Below are positions 16,442 through 26,930 of a DNA stretch of 64,000 bases, in pieces. The stretch is taken from NCBI RefSeq assembly GCF_001984175.1, contig NZ_MTQP01000068.1, forward strand, positions 1 to 64,000, given 5' to 3'. The DNA is from Saccharothrix sp. ALI-22-I. Its GTDB lineage: Bacteria > Actinomycetota > Actinomycetes > Mycobacteriales > Pseudonocardiaceae. Position 1 is the first letter of the stretch, and each line of letters starts with the position of its first letter. The notes under the pieces were generated by a model. The model had not been told where the DNA came from. It saw nothing but the letters and a program-made list of their open reading frames with translations, and did no database searches. Position numbers and translations under genes: made by a program.

Positions 16442-17152
16442 ATGACCGTCGATCGCGACAAGCACAGTGGTGCCGTCTCCCACTTCATCGAACTCGCCCG
16501 GGGGATCGTTCCCCCGATGCATCCCGCGGGCCGCCCCTTCGTGGCCGGCGCCGCCGTCGCGACACTGCTGCTGCGCCGGTTCTCCAAGCGCGGCGGAGTC
16601 GCCGGCGCGCTGCTGACCGCGTGGGTGGCGTGGTTCTTCCGCGAGCCCAAGCGCACCACGCCCACCCGGCCCGGCGTCGCCGTGGCGCCCGCCGACGGCA
16701 CGGTGTCGCACGTCGTCGAGGCCGCGCCGCCCGCCGAACTCGGGCTCGGCACCGCGCCGATGACCCGGATCAGCGTGTTCCTGTCGGTGTTCGACGTGCA
16801 CGTGCAGCGGGTGCCCGTGCCCGGCCTGGTGCGGCAGGTGTCGTACCGGCCCGGCAAGTTCCTGTCCGCGGACCTGGACAAGGCCAGCGACGACAACGAG
16901 CGCAACACCGTCTGGCTGAGCACGCCGTCGGGCCAGGACGTGGTGGTCGTGCAGATCGCGGGCCTGGTGGCGCGGCGGATCGTGTGCGAGGTCGCCGAGG
17001 GCGACAAGGTGGAGGCCGGGCAGACCTACGGCCTGATCCGGTTCGGCTCGCGGGTCGACCTGTACGTGCCTTCCGGCAGCCGGGTGCTGGTCGAGGCCGG
17101 GCAGCGCACCATCGGCGGCGAGACCGTGCTCGCCGAGCTCGCGGAGGGCTGA
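16442..17152 (+). CDS. psd: Phosphatidylserine decarboxylase (236 aa)
   Basis: Converts phosphatidylserine to phosphatidylethanolamine. It is the short form of the enzyme with an N-terminal hydrophobic region (about residues 30-60). Family motifs: PADGTVSHV, FLSVFDVHVQRVP, and near the C-terminus RFGSRVDLYVP, where self-cleavage between Gly and Ser creates the pyruvoyl prosthetic group. The gene ends 4 bp before pssA, whose product makes its substrate, so the two form a phospholipid operon. Confidence 0.95.
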   Translation: MTVDRDKHSGAVSHFIELARGIVPPMHPAGRPFVAGAAVATLLLRRFSKRGGVAGALLTAWVAWFFREPKRTTPTRPGVAVAPADGTVSHVVEAAPPAELGLGTAPMTRISVFLSVFDVHVQRVPVPGLVRQVSYRPGKFLSADLDKASDDNERNTVWLSTPSGQDVVVVQIAGLVARRIVCEVAEGDKVEAGQTYGLIRFGSRVDLYVPSGSRVLVEAGQRTIGGETVLAELAEG

Positions 17153-17156
17153 GCTG

Positions 17157-18128
17157 ATGGCTCCCAGTGGGCCGGGGATAAGGCTGCTGCCGAACGCCAT
17201 CACGGTGCTGGCGATGTGCGCCGGGCTGTCCGCCGTGCACTTCGCGATCATCGGGATGTACGGGGCGGCGATCGGCTCCATCGCGGCGGCGGCGGTGTTC
17301 GACGGGCTGGACGGGCGGATCGCCCGGCTGCTCGACGCGACCAGCAAGATGGGCGCGGAGCTGGACTCGCTGGCCGACGCCATCTCGTTCGGCGTCGCGC
17401 CCGCCCTGGTGATCTACGTGTGGAAGTTCGATTCCAGCCGTGAGGGCTGGGTCGTCGCGTTGATCTTCGCGGTGTGCATGGTGCTGCGGTTGGCGCGGTT
17501 CAACACGCTGCTGGAGGTGGAGCAGCCGCCGTTCGCGAAGGAGTTCTTCGTGGGCGTGCCGGCGCCGGCGGGCGGGTTGTTGCTGCTGCTGCCGTTGATC
17601 GTGGACGAGCAGCTGGACCGGTCCGGGTGGTGGTCCGGGAAGATCGTCGTCGCGGTGTGGACGGTCGGGATCGCACTGCTGCTGGTGAGCCGGATCCCGA
17701 CGCTGTCGGTGAAGACGATCAAGGTGCCACCGCGGTTCGCGGCGCCGTTGCTGGTGCTGGTCGGGTTGCTGGCGGCGGCGGTGATCACGTTCCCGTTGGT
17801 GGCGCTGATCGCGGCGATGCTGGTGTACCTGGGGCACCTGCCGTACTCGGTGCGGCGGTACCGGTGGTTGGCCAAGCACCCGGAGGCGTGGTCGGTGGCG
17901 GGGAAGGACCGGCGGGCGATCAGGCGGGCGCACGGTGTCGCGGCGCGACGGCTGGGGCTGCGGCAGCCACTGGGTGGCCGGGTGGCCGGCGCGGCCATGC
18001 GTGCCGTCCGTCGCCCCCGACGGGCCGTCGGCACGACGCACGTGGCGGCGGAAGCGGACGGCGCCGCACGCCCCGGCAAGCGCCGGGGCTGGCGGCAGAT
18101 CGGCCTACGCCGGCACGACCGCCCATAA
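17157..18128 (+). CDS. pssA: CDP-diacylglycerol-serine O-phosphatidyltransferase (323 aa)
   Basis: Integral membrane enzyme that makes phosphatidylserine from CDP-diacylglycerol and serine. The CDP-alcohol phosphotransferase signature D-G-x2-A-R-x8-G-x3-D-x3-D is complete at about residues 44-70 (DGLDGRIARL ... GAELDSLAD). About eight membrane helices follow. The last 80 residues are rich in Arg, Ala and Gly, a cytosolic basic tail longer than in most relatives. The start codon lies 4 bp after psd. Confidence 0.95.
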   Translation: MAPSGPGIRLLPNAITVLAMCAGLSAVHFAIIGMYGAAIGSIAAAAVFDGLDGRIARLLDATSKMGAELDSLADAISFGVAPALVIYVWKFDSSREGWVVALIFAVCMVLRLARFNTLLEVEQPPFAKEFFVGVPAPAGGLLLLLPLIVDEQLDRSGWWSGKIVVAVWTVGIALLLVSRIPTLSVKTIKVPPRFAAPLLVLVGLLAAAVITFPLVALIAAMLVYLGHLPYSVRRYRWLAKHPEAWSVAGKDRRAIRRAHGVAARRLGLRQPLGGRVAGAAMRAVRRPRRAVGTTHVAAEADGAARPGKRRGWRQIGLRRHDRP

Positions 18129-18181
18129 CCCGCTACCCTGGCTTTGACCAGGCGTTTTGGCATGGACACGGGATACACGAT

Positions 18182-18198
18182 CGGGTGATCATCACCCG
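18182..18198. promoter_or_regulatory. Inverted repeat CGGGTGAT-C-ATCACCCG in the pssA-ATPase gap
   Basis: A 17-bp palindrome lies about 110 bp before the AAA ATPase gene and 54 bp after pssA. It could be an operator for the ATPase gene or a small hairpin. No factor can be named. Confidence 0.35.
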
Positions 18199-18310
18199 GG
18201 AATGTACAAAAACCCCGTTATCTTTGACCTGAAACGTCGGTTGGAACAACGAGGACCGCGACCGACCACCGCCCCACCCACAACCCGCCCCGACTACTAC
18301 GCTCGACCCC

Positions 18311-20653
18311 GTGATCACCCTGACGGCCCGCCTGTCCCCCTCGGCCCTGGACACCCGCCGCGGAGTGGTCCGCCTGCACCCGGAGGTGCTGGACGCACTC
18401 GGCCTGCGCGCGTGGGACGCGGTACGCCTGACGGGCGCACGGGTCAGCGCCGCCCTGGCCGCCGCGACCACCGGCGACGGCCCGCCCGGCGTGGTGTTCG
18501 TGGACGACGTGACGCTGTCGAACCTCGGCGTCGTCGAAGGCGCCGAGGTGGTCGTGGCCCCGGTCGACGTCGCCGCCGCCCGCACCGTGACGGTCGCCGG
18601 GTCGCGGTTGGCGAGCACGTCGCTGACACCCGAGACGCTGCGCATGGCGCTCACCGGCAAGGTGCTGACCGTCGGCGACGCGGTCTCCCTGCTGCCCCAG
18701 GACCTGGCCCCGCCGCCCGGCGCGGACGTGAGCGCCACGCGGAGCAAGCTGTCCAACGCGATCGGCATGACGTGGACCAACGAGCTGCTGACCATCACGT
18801 CCGCCGACCCCGCCGGTGGGCCGGTGGCCGTGCAGCCGTCGACGGTGGTCGGCTGGCGTGACGGCGCGCGCACCGGTGATGCGCCCACGGTCGTGGCGGG
18901 TGCATTTGCCGGCGCGGGTGCGCGTCCGGGTGCGGGTGCGGGTGCGGGTGGGTTTGCCGGCGCGGGGTCGGCGGGGGTCGGATCTGCCGGATTTGCCGGT
19001 TCGGGGTCGGCGGGTGTGGTGGCGGCGGGTTTGGGGGGTGGGGCGTCGTCGGGGGTGGCGGCGTTCGAGGCGGCGGGGCCTGTGGTGGCGGCTGTGCCGG
19101 TTGTGGATTTGGTGGGGCAGCGGGAGGCGGCTAAGCGGTTGGCGGAGTGGTTGGACTTGACGTTCAGCCATCCGGAGTTGCTGGCTCGGCTTGGTGCCAC
19201 GCCGCGGTTGGCGGCGTTGGTGAGCGGGCCTGAGGGGGTTGGCAAGACGACGTTTGTGCGGGCTGTCGCGCACGGGGCCGAGGCGGCGGTTGTGGAGGTC
19301 GCGGCGCCGAGTGTTGCGGTGTTGGAGGCTAATGCGGCGGCGCAGCGGGTGGTGGATGCGCTTGCGGCGGCGCACGCGCAGGCGCCTTCGGTGTTGCTGT
19401 TGACCGACGTGGAGGCGTTGTTGCCGGCGGCTACGCCGCCGCCGGTGGCGACGGTGGTGTTGGACGCGTTGCGGGGGCGGCCTGACGGGGTGGCGTTGGT
19501 GGTCACCAGTGCGCATCCGGAGGCCATCGACCCGCGGTTGCGGGTGCCGGAGTTGGTGGATCGCGAGTTGGTTCTGCCGTTGCCCGATGGGGGTGTGCGG
19601 ACCGAATTGCTGCGGGTGCTGCTGCGGGACGTGCCGGTTGAGTCCGATGTGGACTTGGGCGTGGTCGCGGATCGGACGCCGGGGTTCGTCGCGGCGGATC
19701 TGGTGGCGTTGCGGCGGGAGGCGGCGGTTCGGGCGGCTTTGCGGCAGCGGGACGTGGACGAGCCGCGGGTGGGGCAGGCGGATCTGTTGGGGGCGTTGGA
19801 GGTCGTCCGGCCGATTTCGATGTCTACTTCGGACACTTTGCGGACCGGCGGGCTGACGTTGGCCGATGTCGGTGACATGACCGAGGTCAAGCAGGCGTTG
19901 ACGGAGGCCGCGCTGTGGCCGTTGCAGTACCCGGATTCGTTCGCGCGCCTTGGGGTCGAGCCGCCGCGCGGCTTGCTGCTCTACGGGCCGCCCGGGTGCG
20001 GTAAGACGTTCCTGGTGCGGGCGTTGGCCGGTACCGGGCGGTTGAACGTGTTGTCGGTCAAGGGCGCCGAGCTGATGGACAAGTTCGTCGGCGAGTCCGA
20101 GCGGGCGGTCCGCGAGTTGTTCCGGCGTGCCGCCGAGGCCGCACCGGCGTTGGTGTTCCTGGATGAGGTCGACGCGTTGGCGCCTCGGCGTGGCCAGTCG
20201 TCGGACTCCGGCGTGTCGGACCGGGTCGTCGCGGCGCTGCTGACCGAACTGGACGGGGTCGAGCCGCTGCGGGACGTCATCGTGCTGGGCGCGACGAACC
20301 GGCCCGAACTGGTGGACCCGGCGCTGCTGCGGCCCGGCCGGTTGGAGCGGCTGGTGTACGTGCCGCCGCCGGACGCCGAGGCGCGGGCCGAGATCCTGCG
20401 GGCGTCGTCGCGGAACACGCCGTTGGGGTCGGATGTGGATCTCGGTGCGTTGGCGGAGGAGTTGGACGGGTATTCGGCGGCGGACTGCGCGGCGTTGATC
20501 CGCGAGGCGGCGTTGACCGCGATGCGGGAGTCGTTGGCGGCGTCGGAGGTGACGGGTGCTCACCTCGCGGCGGCGCGCGCCGCTGTTCGGCCGTCGTTGG
20601 ACCCGGCGCAGCTCGCGACTCTCGCGGCCTACGCCAAGTCCCGCGAACGGTGA
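18311..20653 (+). CDS. Cdc48/VCP-like double AAA+ ATPase (780 aa)
   Basis: Hexameric AAA+ unfoldase-type protein. An N-terminal CDC48-N-like double-psi barrel (about residues 1-190) is followed by a Gly/Ala-rich spacer (195-245), a first AAA domain with Walker A GPEGVGKTT at residue 306 and a degenerate Walker B (LLLTDVEAL), and a second AAA domain with intact Walker A GPPGCGKT at 559, Walker B LVFLDEVDAL and arginine-finger region RPGRLERLVY. The layout suggests the second ring does the hydrolysis. The position after psd and pssA is conserved (Rv0435c in M. tuberculosis), but its client is unknown. Confidence 0.93.
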   Translation: MITLTARLSPSALDTRRGVVRLHPEVLDALGLRAWDAVRLTGARVSAALAAATTGDGPPGVVFVDDVTLSNLGVVEGAEVVVAPVDVAAARTVTVAGSRLASTSLTPETLRMALTGKVLTVGDAVSLLPQDLAPPPGADVSATRSKLSNAIGMTWTNELLTITSADPAGGPVAVQPSTVVGWRDGARTGDAPTVVAGAFAGAGARPGAGAGAGGFAGAGSAGVGSAGFAGSGSAGVVAAGLGGGASSGVAAFEAAGPVVAAVPVVDLVGQREAAKRLAEWLDLTFSHPELLARLGATPRLAALVSGPEGVGKTTFVRAVAHGAEAAVVEVAAPSVAVLEANAAAQRVVDALAAAHAQAPSVLLLTDVEALLPAATPPPVATVVLDALRGRPDGVALVVTSAHPEAIDPRLRVPELVDRELVLPLPDGGVRTELLRVLLRDVPVESDVDLGVVADRTPGFVAADLVALRREAAVRAALRQRDVDEPRVGQADLLGALEVVRPISMSTSDTLRTGGLTLADVGDMTEVKQALTEAALWPLQYPDSFARLGVEPPRGLLLYGPPGCGKTFLVRALAGTGRLNVLSVKGAELMDKFVGESERAVRELFRRAAEAAPALVFLDEVDALAPRRGQSSDSGVSDRVVAALLTELDGVEPLRDVIVLGATNRPELVDPALLRPGRLERLVYVPPPDAEARAEILRASSRNTPLGSDVDLGALAEELDGYSAADCAALIREAALTAMRESLAASEVTGAHLAAARAAVRPSLDPAQLATLAAYAKSRER

Positions 20654-20666
20654 CCGTGCGGGACGG

Positions 20667-21296
20667 TCAGGAGCCCTTGGGTGAGGGGCCCTTGTAGTCG
20701 TTGGTGACGATCACGATGATGCCCGGCTGTGCGTCCTCGATGCCGTCGAAGCGGGATTCGACGCGGGCGTTGAGGACTCGGGCCAGGTCGCGGGCCGAGG
20801 CTTCCTCGTCGGTGCCGGGGCGGTAGTAGACCGTGGTGGTCGGGATGAGGCCCTGCGAGTAGTTGCCCGTTTCGGCGACCTGCCAGCCGGCCTGCTGCAC
20901 GTCCAGCGCCGCGTCCGCGGCCAGGCCACGGGTGGTGCTGTTGTTGTAGACGCGCACCGGGGGCTTCGTGCTCACCGGTGGCGGCGCGGTGTCCGTGGTG
21001 GTCGTCGCGCCCGGGTTGGCCGTCGTCGTCGGCGCGGCACCCGTGGTCGGGGTGGTCGGGGACGTCTCGGAGGGCGCGGGAGTCGGGGGCGTCGGGTCGC
21101 CGGTCTGCGACGTGTCCGACGACGTGGCGGACGGTGACTGCGACTGCGACTGGGCGGTGGACGTGTCGTCGTCCGAGTCGCCGATGAACAGGCTGACCAA
21201 GCCGATCACCAGGGCGATGACGGCCACGCCGATGAGCGCGTAGCCCAAGGCGCGGGCCGGGTGCGCGGGGCCCGCCGGCTGTTCCGGGTTCGTCAT
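20667..21296 (-). CDS. LytR_C-domain membrane-anchored protein (209 aa; Rv0431-like)
   Basis: Single-pass membrane protein: short cytoplasmic N-terminus, helix at about residues 18-40 (ALIGVAVIALVIGLVSLFIG), a long Ser/Thr/Pro-rich external linker (45-120), then a LytR C-terminal domain beginning VRVYNNSTTRGLAADAALD. The start at 21296 overlaps the stop of the DUF3263 gene (ATGA), so the two are coupled. The mycobacterial equivalent Rv0431 affects membrane-vesicle release; I use that only as family background. Confidence 0.85.
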   Translation of the reverse strand: MTNPEQPAGPAHPARALGYALIGVAVIALVIGLVSLFIGDSDDDTSTAQSQSQSPSATSSDTSQTGDPTPPTPAPSETSPTTPTTGAAPTTTANPGATTTTDTAPPPVSTKPPVRVYNNSTTRGLAADAALDVQQAGWQVAETGNYSQGLIPTTTVYYRPGTDEEASARDLARVLNARVESRFDGIEDAQPGIIVIVTNDYKGPSPKGS

Positions 21297-21589
21297 CGGC
21301 GCTCGACGCCCAGCCGCTTCGCCGCGCGGGCGCGTTGCCTGCCGGAGCGGGACCTGCGCAGTCTCTTGATCAACATCGGATCGGCGGCCAACGCCTCTTC
21401 CTTCTCGATCAACGCGTTGAGCAGCTGGTAGTACCGCGTCGAGGACACGTCGAACAGCTCTTTGATGGCTTGTTCCTTGGCACCCGCGTACTTCCACCAC
21501 TGGCGTTCGAAGGCCAGGATCTCGCGTTCCCGGTCGTTCAAACCGTCGTCCGGCCCCTCCGCCGGCGCCAGTGCCTCTGCGGCGTCCAT
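21293..21589 (-). CDS. DUF3263 protein (98 aa; Rv0430-like)
   Basis: Small helical protein with the DUF3263 signature: LNDREREILAFERQWWKYAGAKEQAI followed by the helix-turn-helix-like FDVSSTRYYQLLNALI. The C-terminus is very basic (RRSRSGRQRARAAKRLG), consistent with nucleic-acid binding. The ATG at 21589 has GAGGAG 5 nt upstream. It forms a two-gene operon with the LytR_C gene and lies divergent to def, an arrangement conserved in mycobacteria. Function unproven; a DNA-binding regulator is likely. Confidence 0.88.
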   Translation of the reverse strand: MDAAEALAPAEGPDDGLNDREREILAFERQWWKYAGAKEQAIKELFDVSSTRYYQLLNALIEKEEALAADPMLIKRLRRSRSGRQRARAAKRLGVERR

Positions 21590-21700
21590 CTGGCTCCTCA
21601 GCCGTGTCCCGTGCGTGGGTGCCATTACATCACGTGATCTTCGCGAGGGTCGGCTCATCGGTCGGCGCGTCCGGATCGGCACGCCGATAGGCTGGGTGTC

Positions 21701-22288
21701 ATGGCAGTTCACCCGATCCGGATCGCCGGAGATCCTGTGCTCCACAACCCGACCCGCCCGGTCGAGGTGTTCGACGACGCGCTGCGCACGTTGATCGAGG
21801 ACATGTACGAGACCATGGCGGCTGCGCACGGTGTGGGGCTTGCGGCCAATCAGATCGGGATCGACCTGCGGTTGTTCGTCTACGACTGCCCGGACGACGA
21901 GGGTGTGCGCCACCGGGGTGTGGTGGTGAACCCGGTGTTGGAGACCTCCGACGTGCCGCTGGGCATGCCGGACCCGGACGACGATTTCGAGGGCTGCCTG
22001 TCCGCGCCGGGCGAGTCGTACCCGACGGGCCGCGCGTCGTGGGCGAAGGTGACCGGTTCCGACGGTGACGGCAAGCCGGTGGAGGTCGAGGGCACCGGGT
22101 TCTTCGCGCGCTGCCTGCAGCACGAGACGGATCACCTGGACGGGTTCATCTACCTGGACCGGCTGGTGGGGCGGCACAAGCGGGCGGCGCGGAAGATGCT
22201 CAAGTCCAACGGCTGGGGCGTGCCCGGCCTGTCGTGGGACCCGGCCACCTCCGAGGACCCGTTCGCGGACGACGACGAGGACGAGTAG
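21701..22288 (+). CDS. def: Peptide deformylase (195 aa)
   Basis: Removes the formyl group from N-terminal methionine of nascent proteins. All three metal/catalytic motifs are present: GVGLAANQIG (motif 1), EGCLSAPG with the metal-binding Cys (motif 2), and QHETDHLDG with two metal His residues and the catalytic Glu (motif 3). An acidic C-terminal extension (DPFADDDEDE) is typical of actinobacterial type 1 enzymes. Monocistronic. Confidence 0.96.
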   Translation: MAVHPIRIAGDPVLHNPTRPVEVFDDALRTLIEDMYETMAAAHGVGLAANQIGIDLRLFVYDCPDDEGVRHRGVVVNPVLETSDVPLGMPDPDDDFEGCLSAPGESYPTGRASWAKVTGSDGDGKPVEVEGTGFFARCLQHETDHLDGFIYLDRLVGRHKRAARKMLKSNGWGVPGLSWDPATSEDPFADDDEDE

Positions 22289-22496
22289 CCCTCAGCCTGC
22301 CTGACGACCACCGTCCGACACCGGCCAACACGGGCTGACACCGGCCGGCGCCCTGACGAGCACCGGCTGGCACGGCTGACACCAACCGGCCCTGACGAGA
22401 ACCGCTGGCACGGGCTGCCCGGCAAGCACCGCGGCGGAAGCGCGCAGCCAAGCCCACAGCCCAGGCCCGCAGCGCAAGTGCGCAGCCCAGGCGTAC
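22289..22496. repeat. Degenerate tandem repeats after def
   Basis: Imperfect copies of a unit resembling CTGACGAGCACCGGCTGGCA occupy about 22300-22430, followed by a GCAGCCCAGGC-type stretch. Out-of-phase substitutions and indels make it non-coding. It abuts a copy of the dispersed TTATCCACA/stem-loop element. Confidence 0.55.
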
Positions 22497-22590
22497 GCAG
22501 GGGTCCCCGCTGGGGGTCCCCCTAGTTTTCAGGCTGCCAGACGGCACCGACGGAATCCGGCCGGTGCGCGCGGCCTGTGGATAACTGCGT
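22497..22590 (-). repeat. Dispersed TTATCCACA / stem-loop element, copy 1
   Basis: On the minus strand it begins with GTTATCCACA (22584-22576) and ends with the hairpin GGGGGACCCCCAGCGGGGACCCCTGC (written in two arms: 22497-22509 and 22513-22523). It shares the CGTCGG and GGCAG blocks between the two ends with the other copies. It sits between convergent def and the zinc-ribbon gene. Confidence 0.75.
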
Positions 22591-22623
22591 GGGCCGTTGA
22601 TGACTGCGCGGCTGGTGGGTGCC

Positions 22624-23385
22624 CTAGGCCGGGTCCGTGGCCGGTTCGCCCGGGGCGCTGGGTGTCGGGTCTTGGAGGGGGTCTGCGGTGGTGTCCTCGT
22701 CGCGGCGGGTCTTCGGCTGGTGTTCGACGCGCGTTGTGCCCTCGGGGCGGCGCCACGGCAGCTCAGGGAACGACGCCAGCTCGACGTGCGTCGTGCAGCC
22801 CGCGAGTTCGGGGTACGCGCCGGCGAGTACGGCGGCACGGATGCGCTGCACCTGGCCGACCGTGGGCAGCTCCCCCACCAGCAGGAACGGCAGCAGCAGC
22901 CGCCATGCCTCGACCACGGCGGCACGGCGTCGGTGTGGTGCGCGCAGGGTTGCCCGGGCCACTCGCAGCGCGTGCTCGTCGGCGGTCATGGACGTGGGGG
23001 TTCCGGCGTGGTCCCACGACCAGCGCAGGCCGTCGGTCATGGCGCACCTGACGCAGTCCACCGGTCCGGTGCCCAGTTCTTCGCCGCACTGTGAGCACGC
23101 GAGCAGCGACATCGCCCAGTCGGTGCAGGTCCACGGGTGCAGTCCGACCTCGTCGGCGAGCACGAGTTCGGCCAGCTCACGTTCCCCCGCGCCGCCTTCG
23201 GCGAGCTGTTCGGCGGCCAGCAGCTCCTGCCAGTCCAGCAGCCAGTACTGGTCCACCAGTTCGGCGCAGTACCGGCACTCGGGGTAGCCGCGGCCCGCGA
23301 GGTCGCCGCACGACGGGCACGGCGAGACCGCGGCGGGGCGTGCCACGCGCCGGGCGCCGGGCGGGAACGGCTGGTGATCAGCCAC
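22624..23385 (-). CDS. Hypothetical protein with two zinc-ribbon-like Cys clusters (253 aa)
   Basis: Not recognised. Two pairs of CxxC motifs are visible: CPSC with CRYC at about residues 17-35, and CSQC with CVRC near 93-112, so it likely binds two zinc ions. The C-terminal half is rich in Arg and aliphatic residues, ending in a disordered Pro/Thr tail. No signal peptide. The GTG at 23385 is chosen because it precedes the first Cys cluster; the ribosome site is weak. It is divergent from the thiC riboswitch. Possibly a nucleic-acid-binding or assembly protein; the function is open. Confidence 0.65.
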   Translation of the reverse strand: MADHQPFPPGARRVARPAAVSPCPSCGDLAGRGYPECRYCAELVDQYWLLDWQELLAAEQLAEGGAGERELAELVLADEVGLHPWTCTDWAMSLLACSQCGEELGTGPVDCVRCAMTDGLRWSWDHAGTPTSMTADEHALRVARATLRAPHRRRAAVVEAWRLLLPFLLVGELPTVGQVQRIRAAVLAGAYPELAGCTTHVELASFPELPWRRPEGTTRVEHQPKTRRDEDTTADPLQDPTPSAPGEPATDPA

Positions 23386-23475
23386 GCGGTGAAAGGTACG
23401 CGCAAACGGTGGCGCTTGGCATCCGCACCTTGGCATCGGCACCGGGCCGTGGCTATGGTCGGGTGGACAACTCAA

Positions 23476-23582
23476 CACACGCGGGAGCTCGCGCCACAGC
23501 GGGCTGAGAGGGCGGCTGGGGCTGTGGGCTCCGGTGCCGCCGACCGCCTGAACCTGACCGGGTAATGCCGGCGTAGGGAGGA
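23476..23582 (+). ncRNA. TPP riboswitch upstream of thiC
   Basis: Contains the conserved THI-box blocks GGCTGAGAGGG, GACCGCCTGAACCTGA and CCGGGTAATGCCGGCGTAGGGAGG in the right order. The last block carries the thiC ribosome-binding site (GGGAGG at 23576-23581), so ligand binding would sequester translation initiation, the usual actinobacterial mode. Confidence 0.95.
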
Positions 23583-23587
23583 ATGTC

Positions 23588-25237
<1,650 letters not shown>

Positions 25238-25250
25238 TGGAGGTCGACTG

Positions 25251-26054
25251 ATGGCGGCCACGCCACCGAGGGTCCTCACCATCGCCGGATCGGATTCCGG
25301 CGGTGGTGCGGGCCTGCAGGCCGACCTGCGGACGTTGTTCGCGTGCGGTGTGCACGGGATGACGGCGGTCACGGCGGTGACCGTGCAGAACTCGCTGGGT
25401 GTCACCGGGTACACCGAGATCCCGCCGGAGGTGGTGGCGGCGCAGATCGAGGCGGTGGCCACCGACATCGGCGTGGACGCGGCGAAGACGGGCATGCTGG
25501 CGTCGGCGGCGATCATCGAGGCGGTCGCGTCGGCGGTGGACCGGGTGCACGTCGGCCCGTTCGTGGTGGATCCGGTGGCCGCGTCGATGCACGGGCACCA
25601 GCTGCTGGCCGATGACGCGCTGGACGCGTTGCGGTCGTTGCTGTTCCCTCGGGCGACGCTGGTCACGCCGAACCTGGACGAGGTGCAGCTGCTCACCGGT
25701 ATCGAGGTGCGCAGCCGTGCCGACCAGCGCAAAGCCGCCGAGGCGCTGCACGCGATGGGTCCGGAGTGGGTGCTGGTGAAGGGCGGGCACCTGTGGGACG
25801 ACCCGGAGTGCCTGGACGTGCTGTACGACGGCGCGGAGTTCATCGACCTGCTCGGGCCGCGTTACGACGTCAGGCACACCCACGGCAGTGGCGACACGCT
25901 CGCGTCCGCGATCGCCTCGCAGCTGGCACGGGGTGCGGACGTGCCGACGGCGGTGCGGTTCGGCAAGGAGTTCATCGTCCGTTCGGTGGCCGCCGCTTAT
26001 CCGTTGGGCGGCGGTGTCGGTCCGGTGTCGCCGTTGTGGCGGTTGGAGGGCTAG
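25251..26054 (+). CDS. thiD: Hydroxymethylpyrimidine/phosphomethylpyrimidine kinase ThiD (267 aa)
   Basis: Phosphorylates the pyrimidine moiety made by ThiC, in two steps, to the pyrophosphate. Ribokinase-like fold with substrate motif AGSDSGGGAGLQADL at the N-terminus, KTGMLAS, DPVAASMHG, and the catalytic HTHGSGDTLASAIA near residue 210. It sits 13 bp after thiC and is very probably co-transcribed with it. Confidence 0.96.
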   Translation: MAATPPRVLTIAGSDSGGGAGLQADLRTLFACGVHGMTAVTAVTVQNSLGVTGYTEIPPEVVAAQIEAVATDIGVDAAKTGMLASAAIIEAVASAVDRVHVGPFVVDPVAASMHGHQLLADDALDALRSLLFPRATLVTPNLDEVQLLTGIEVRSRADQRKAAEALHAMGPEWVLVKGGHLWDDPECLDVLYDGAEFIDLLGPRYDVRHTHGSGDTLASAIASQLARGADVPTAVRFGKEFIVRSVAAAYPLGGGVGPVSPLWRLEG

Positions 26055-26064
26055 CTTCGAGGGG

Positions 26065-26874
26065 GTGGAGGTCGATCTGACCGGTGCCCCGGAGACCATG
26101 CTGGCCACGCTGTACGCGCGGGCGCTCGACGCCCGCGCGCAGCGTCCGATCCTCGGTGACACGGCTGCTCTCGATGCCGTCTCCCGCATTTCGTACGACT
26201 TCCGCCGCACCGGCATCAACGCGTCCACGGCGGCGGGTGTCGCGATGCGCGCGAAGCTGTTGGACGACTGGACCGCCGAGTTCCTGGCGCGGCACCGGTC
26301 GGCGACCGTGCTGCACCTGGCGTGCGGGCTGGACACGCGGGCGCAGCGGATGGCGTTCGGGCCCCGTGTGCGGTGGGTGGACGTGGACTTCCCGGCGGTC
26401 GCCACGCTGCGCGAACAGCTGCTGGACGTGCCCGGTGGCGACTACCGGCTGGTGCACGCGTCCGTCACGGCCGACGGGTGGTGGGACGAGGTTCCGGCGG
26501 ACCGGCCGGTGGTCGCCGTGTTCGAGGGCCTGACCATGTACTTGACCGAGGACGAGGTCAGGGGCCTGGTGCGGCGGATCACCGGCCGGTTCCCGAGCGG
26601 TGAGCTGCTGTTCGACGTGTACGGGCCGATGGGGATCCGGATGCAGAAGCTCGTGCCGGCGCTGCGGAACGCGCACGCGAGGCTGTACTGGGGGCTGAGC
26701 GACCCGGCCGTCGTCGAGGCCTGGGCCGACGGGCTGACCTGCGTGGACGCGGTGCGGAGCGTGGAGTTGCCGGAGATCGCCGCCGAGCCGCTGCCGTCGC
26801 GGGTCGCGATGCGGGTGATGGCCCGGTTGCCGGGGATCAAGGACGTGGGGCGGATCCTGCGGTACCGGTTCTAA
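26065..26874 (+). CDS. Class I SAM methyltransferase, leucine carboxyl methyltransferase (LCMT/PPM1) family (269 aa)
   Basis: Contains the family's SAM pocket HLACGLDTRAQRM with the acidic strand WVDVDFPAV, and the later FEGLTMYLTEDEV. In actinobacteria such proteins methylate small-molecule carboxylates, often in secondary metabolism; the substrate here is unknown. The GTG at 26065 begins 11 bp after thiD and may be translated from the thi message. An ATG at 26098 would remove 11 residues. No known link to thiamine. Confidence 0.82.
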   Translation: MEVDLTGAPETMLATLYARALDARAQRPILGDTAALDAVSRISYDFRRTGINASTAAGVAMRAKLLDDWTAEFLARHRSATVLHLACGLDTRAQRMAFGPRVRWVDVDFPAVATLREQLLDVPGGDYRLVHASVTADGWWDEVPADRPVVAVFEGLTMYLTEDEVRGLVRRITGRFPSGELLFDVYGPMGIRMQKLVPALRNAHARLYWGLSDPAVVEAWADGLTCVDAVRSVELPEIAAEPLPSRVAMRVMARLPGIKDVGRILRYRF

Positions 26875-26930
26875 GCAACCTCTAAGCGTGCTCTGAGCCA
26901 CCCGTTCGGAACTCGGGTGTCTTGTAAAGC

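Noticed and set aside
18218..20563. Long minus-strand open frame opposite the Cdc48-like ATPase gene
   Set aside because: Arg/Pro/His-rich translation without domains; the plus strand carries a complete AAA+ protein.
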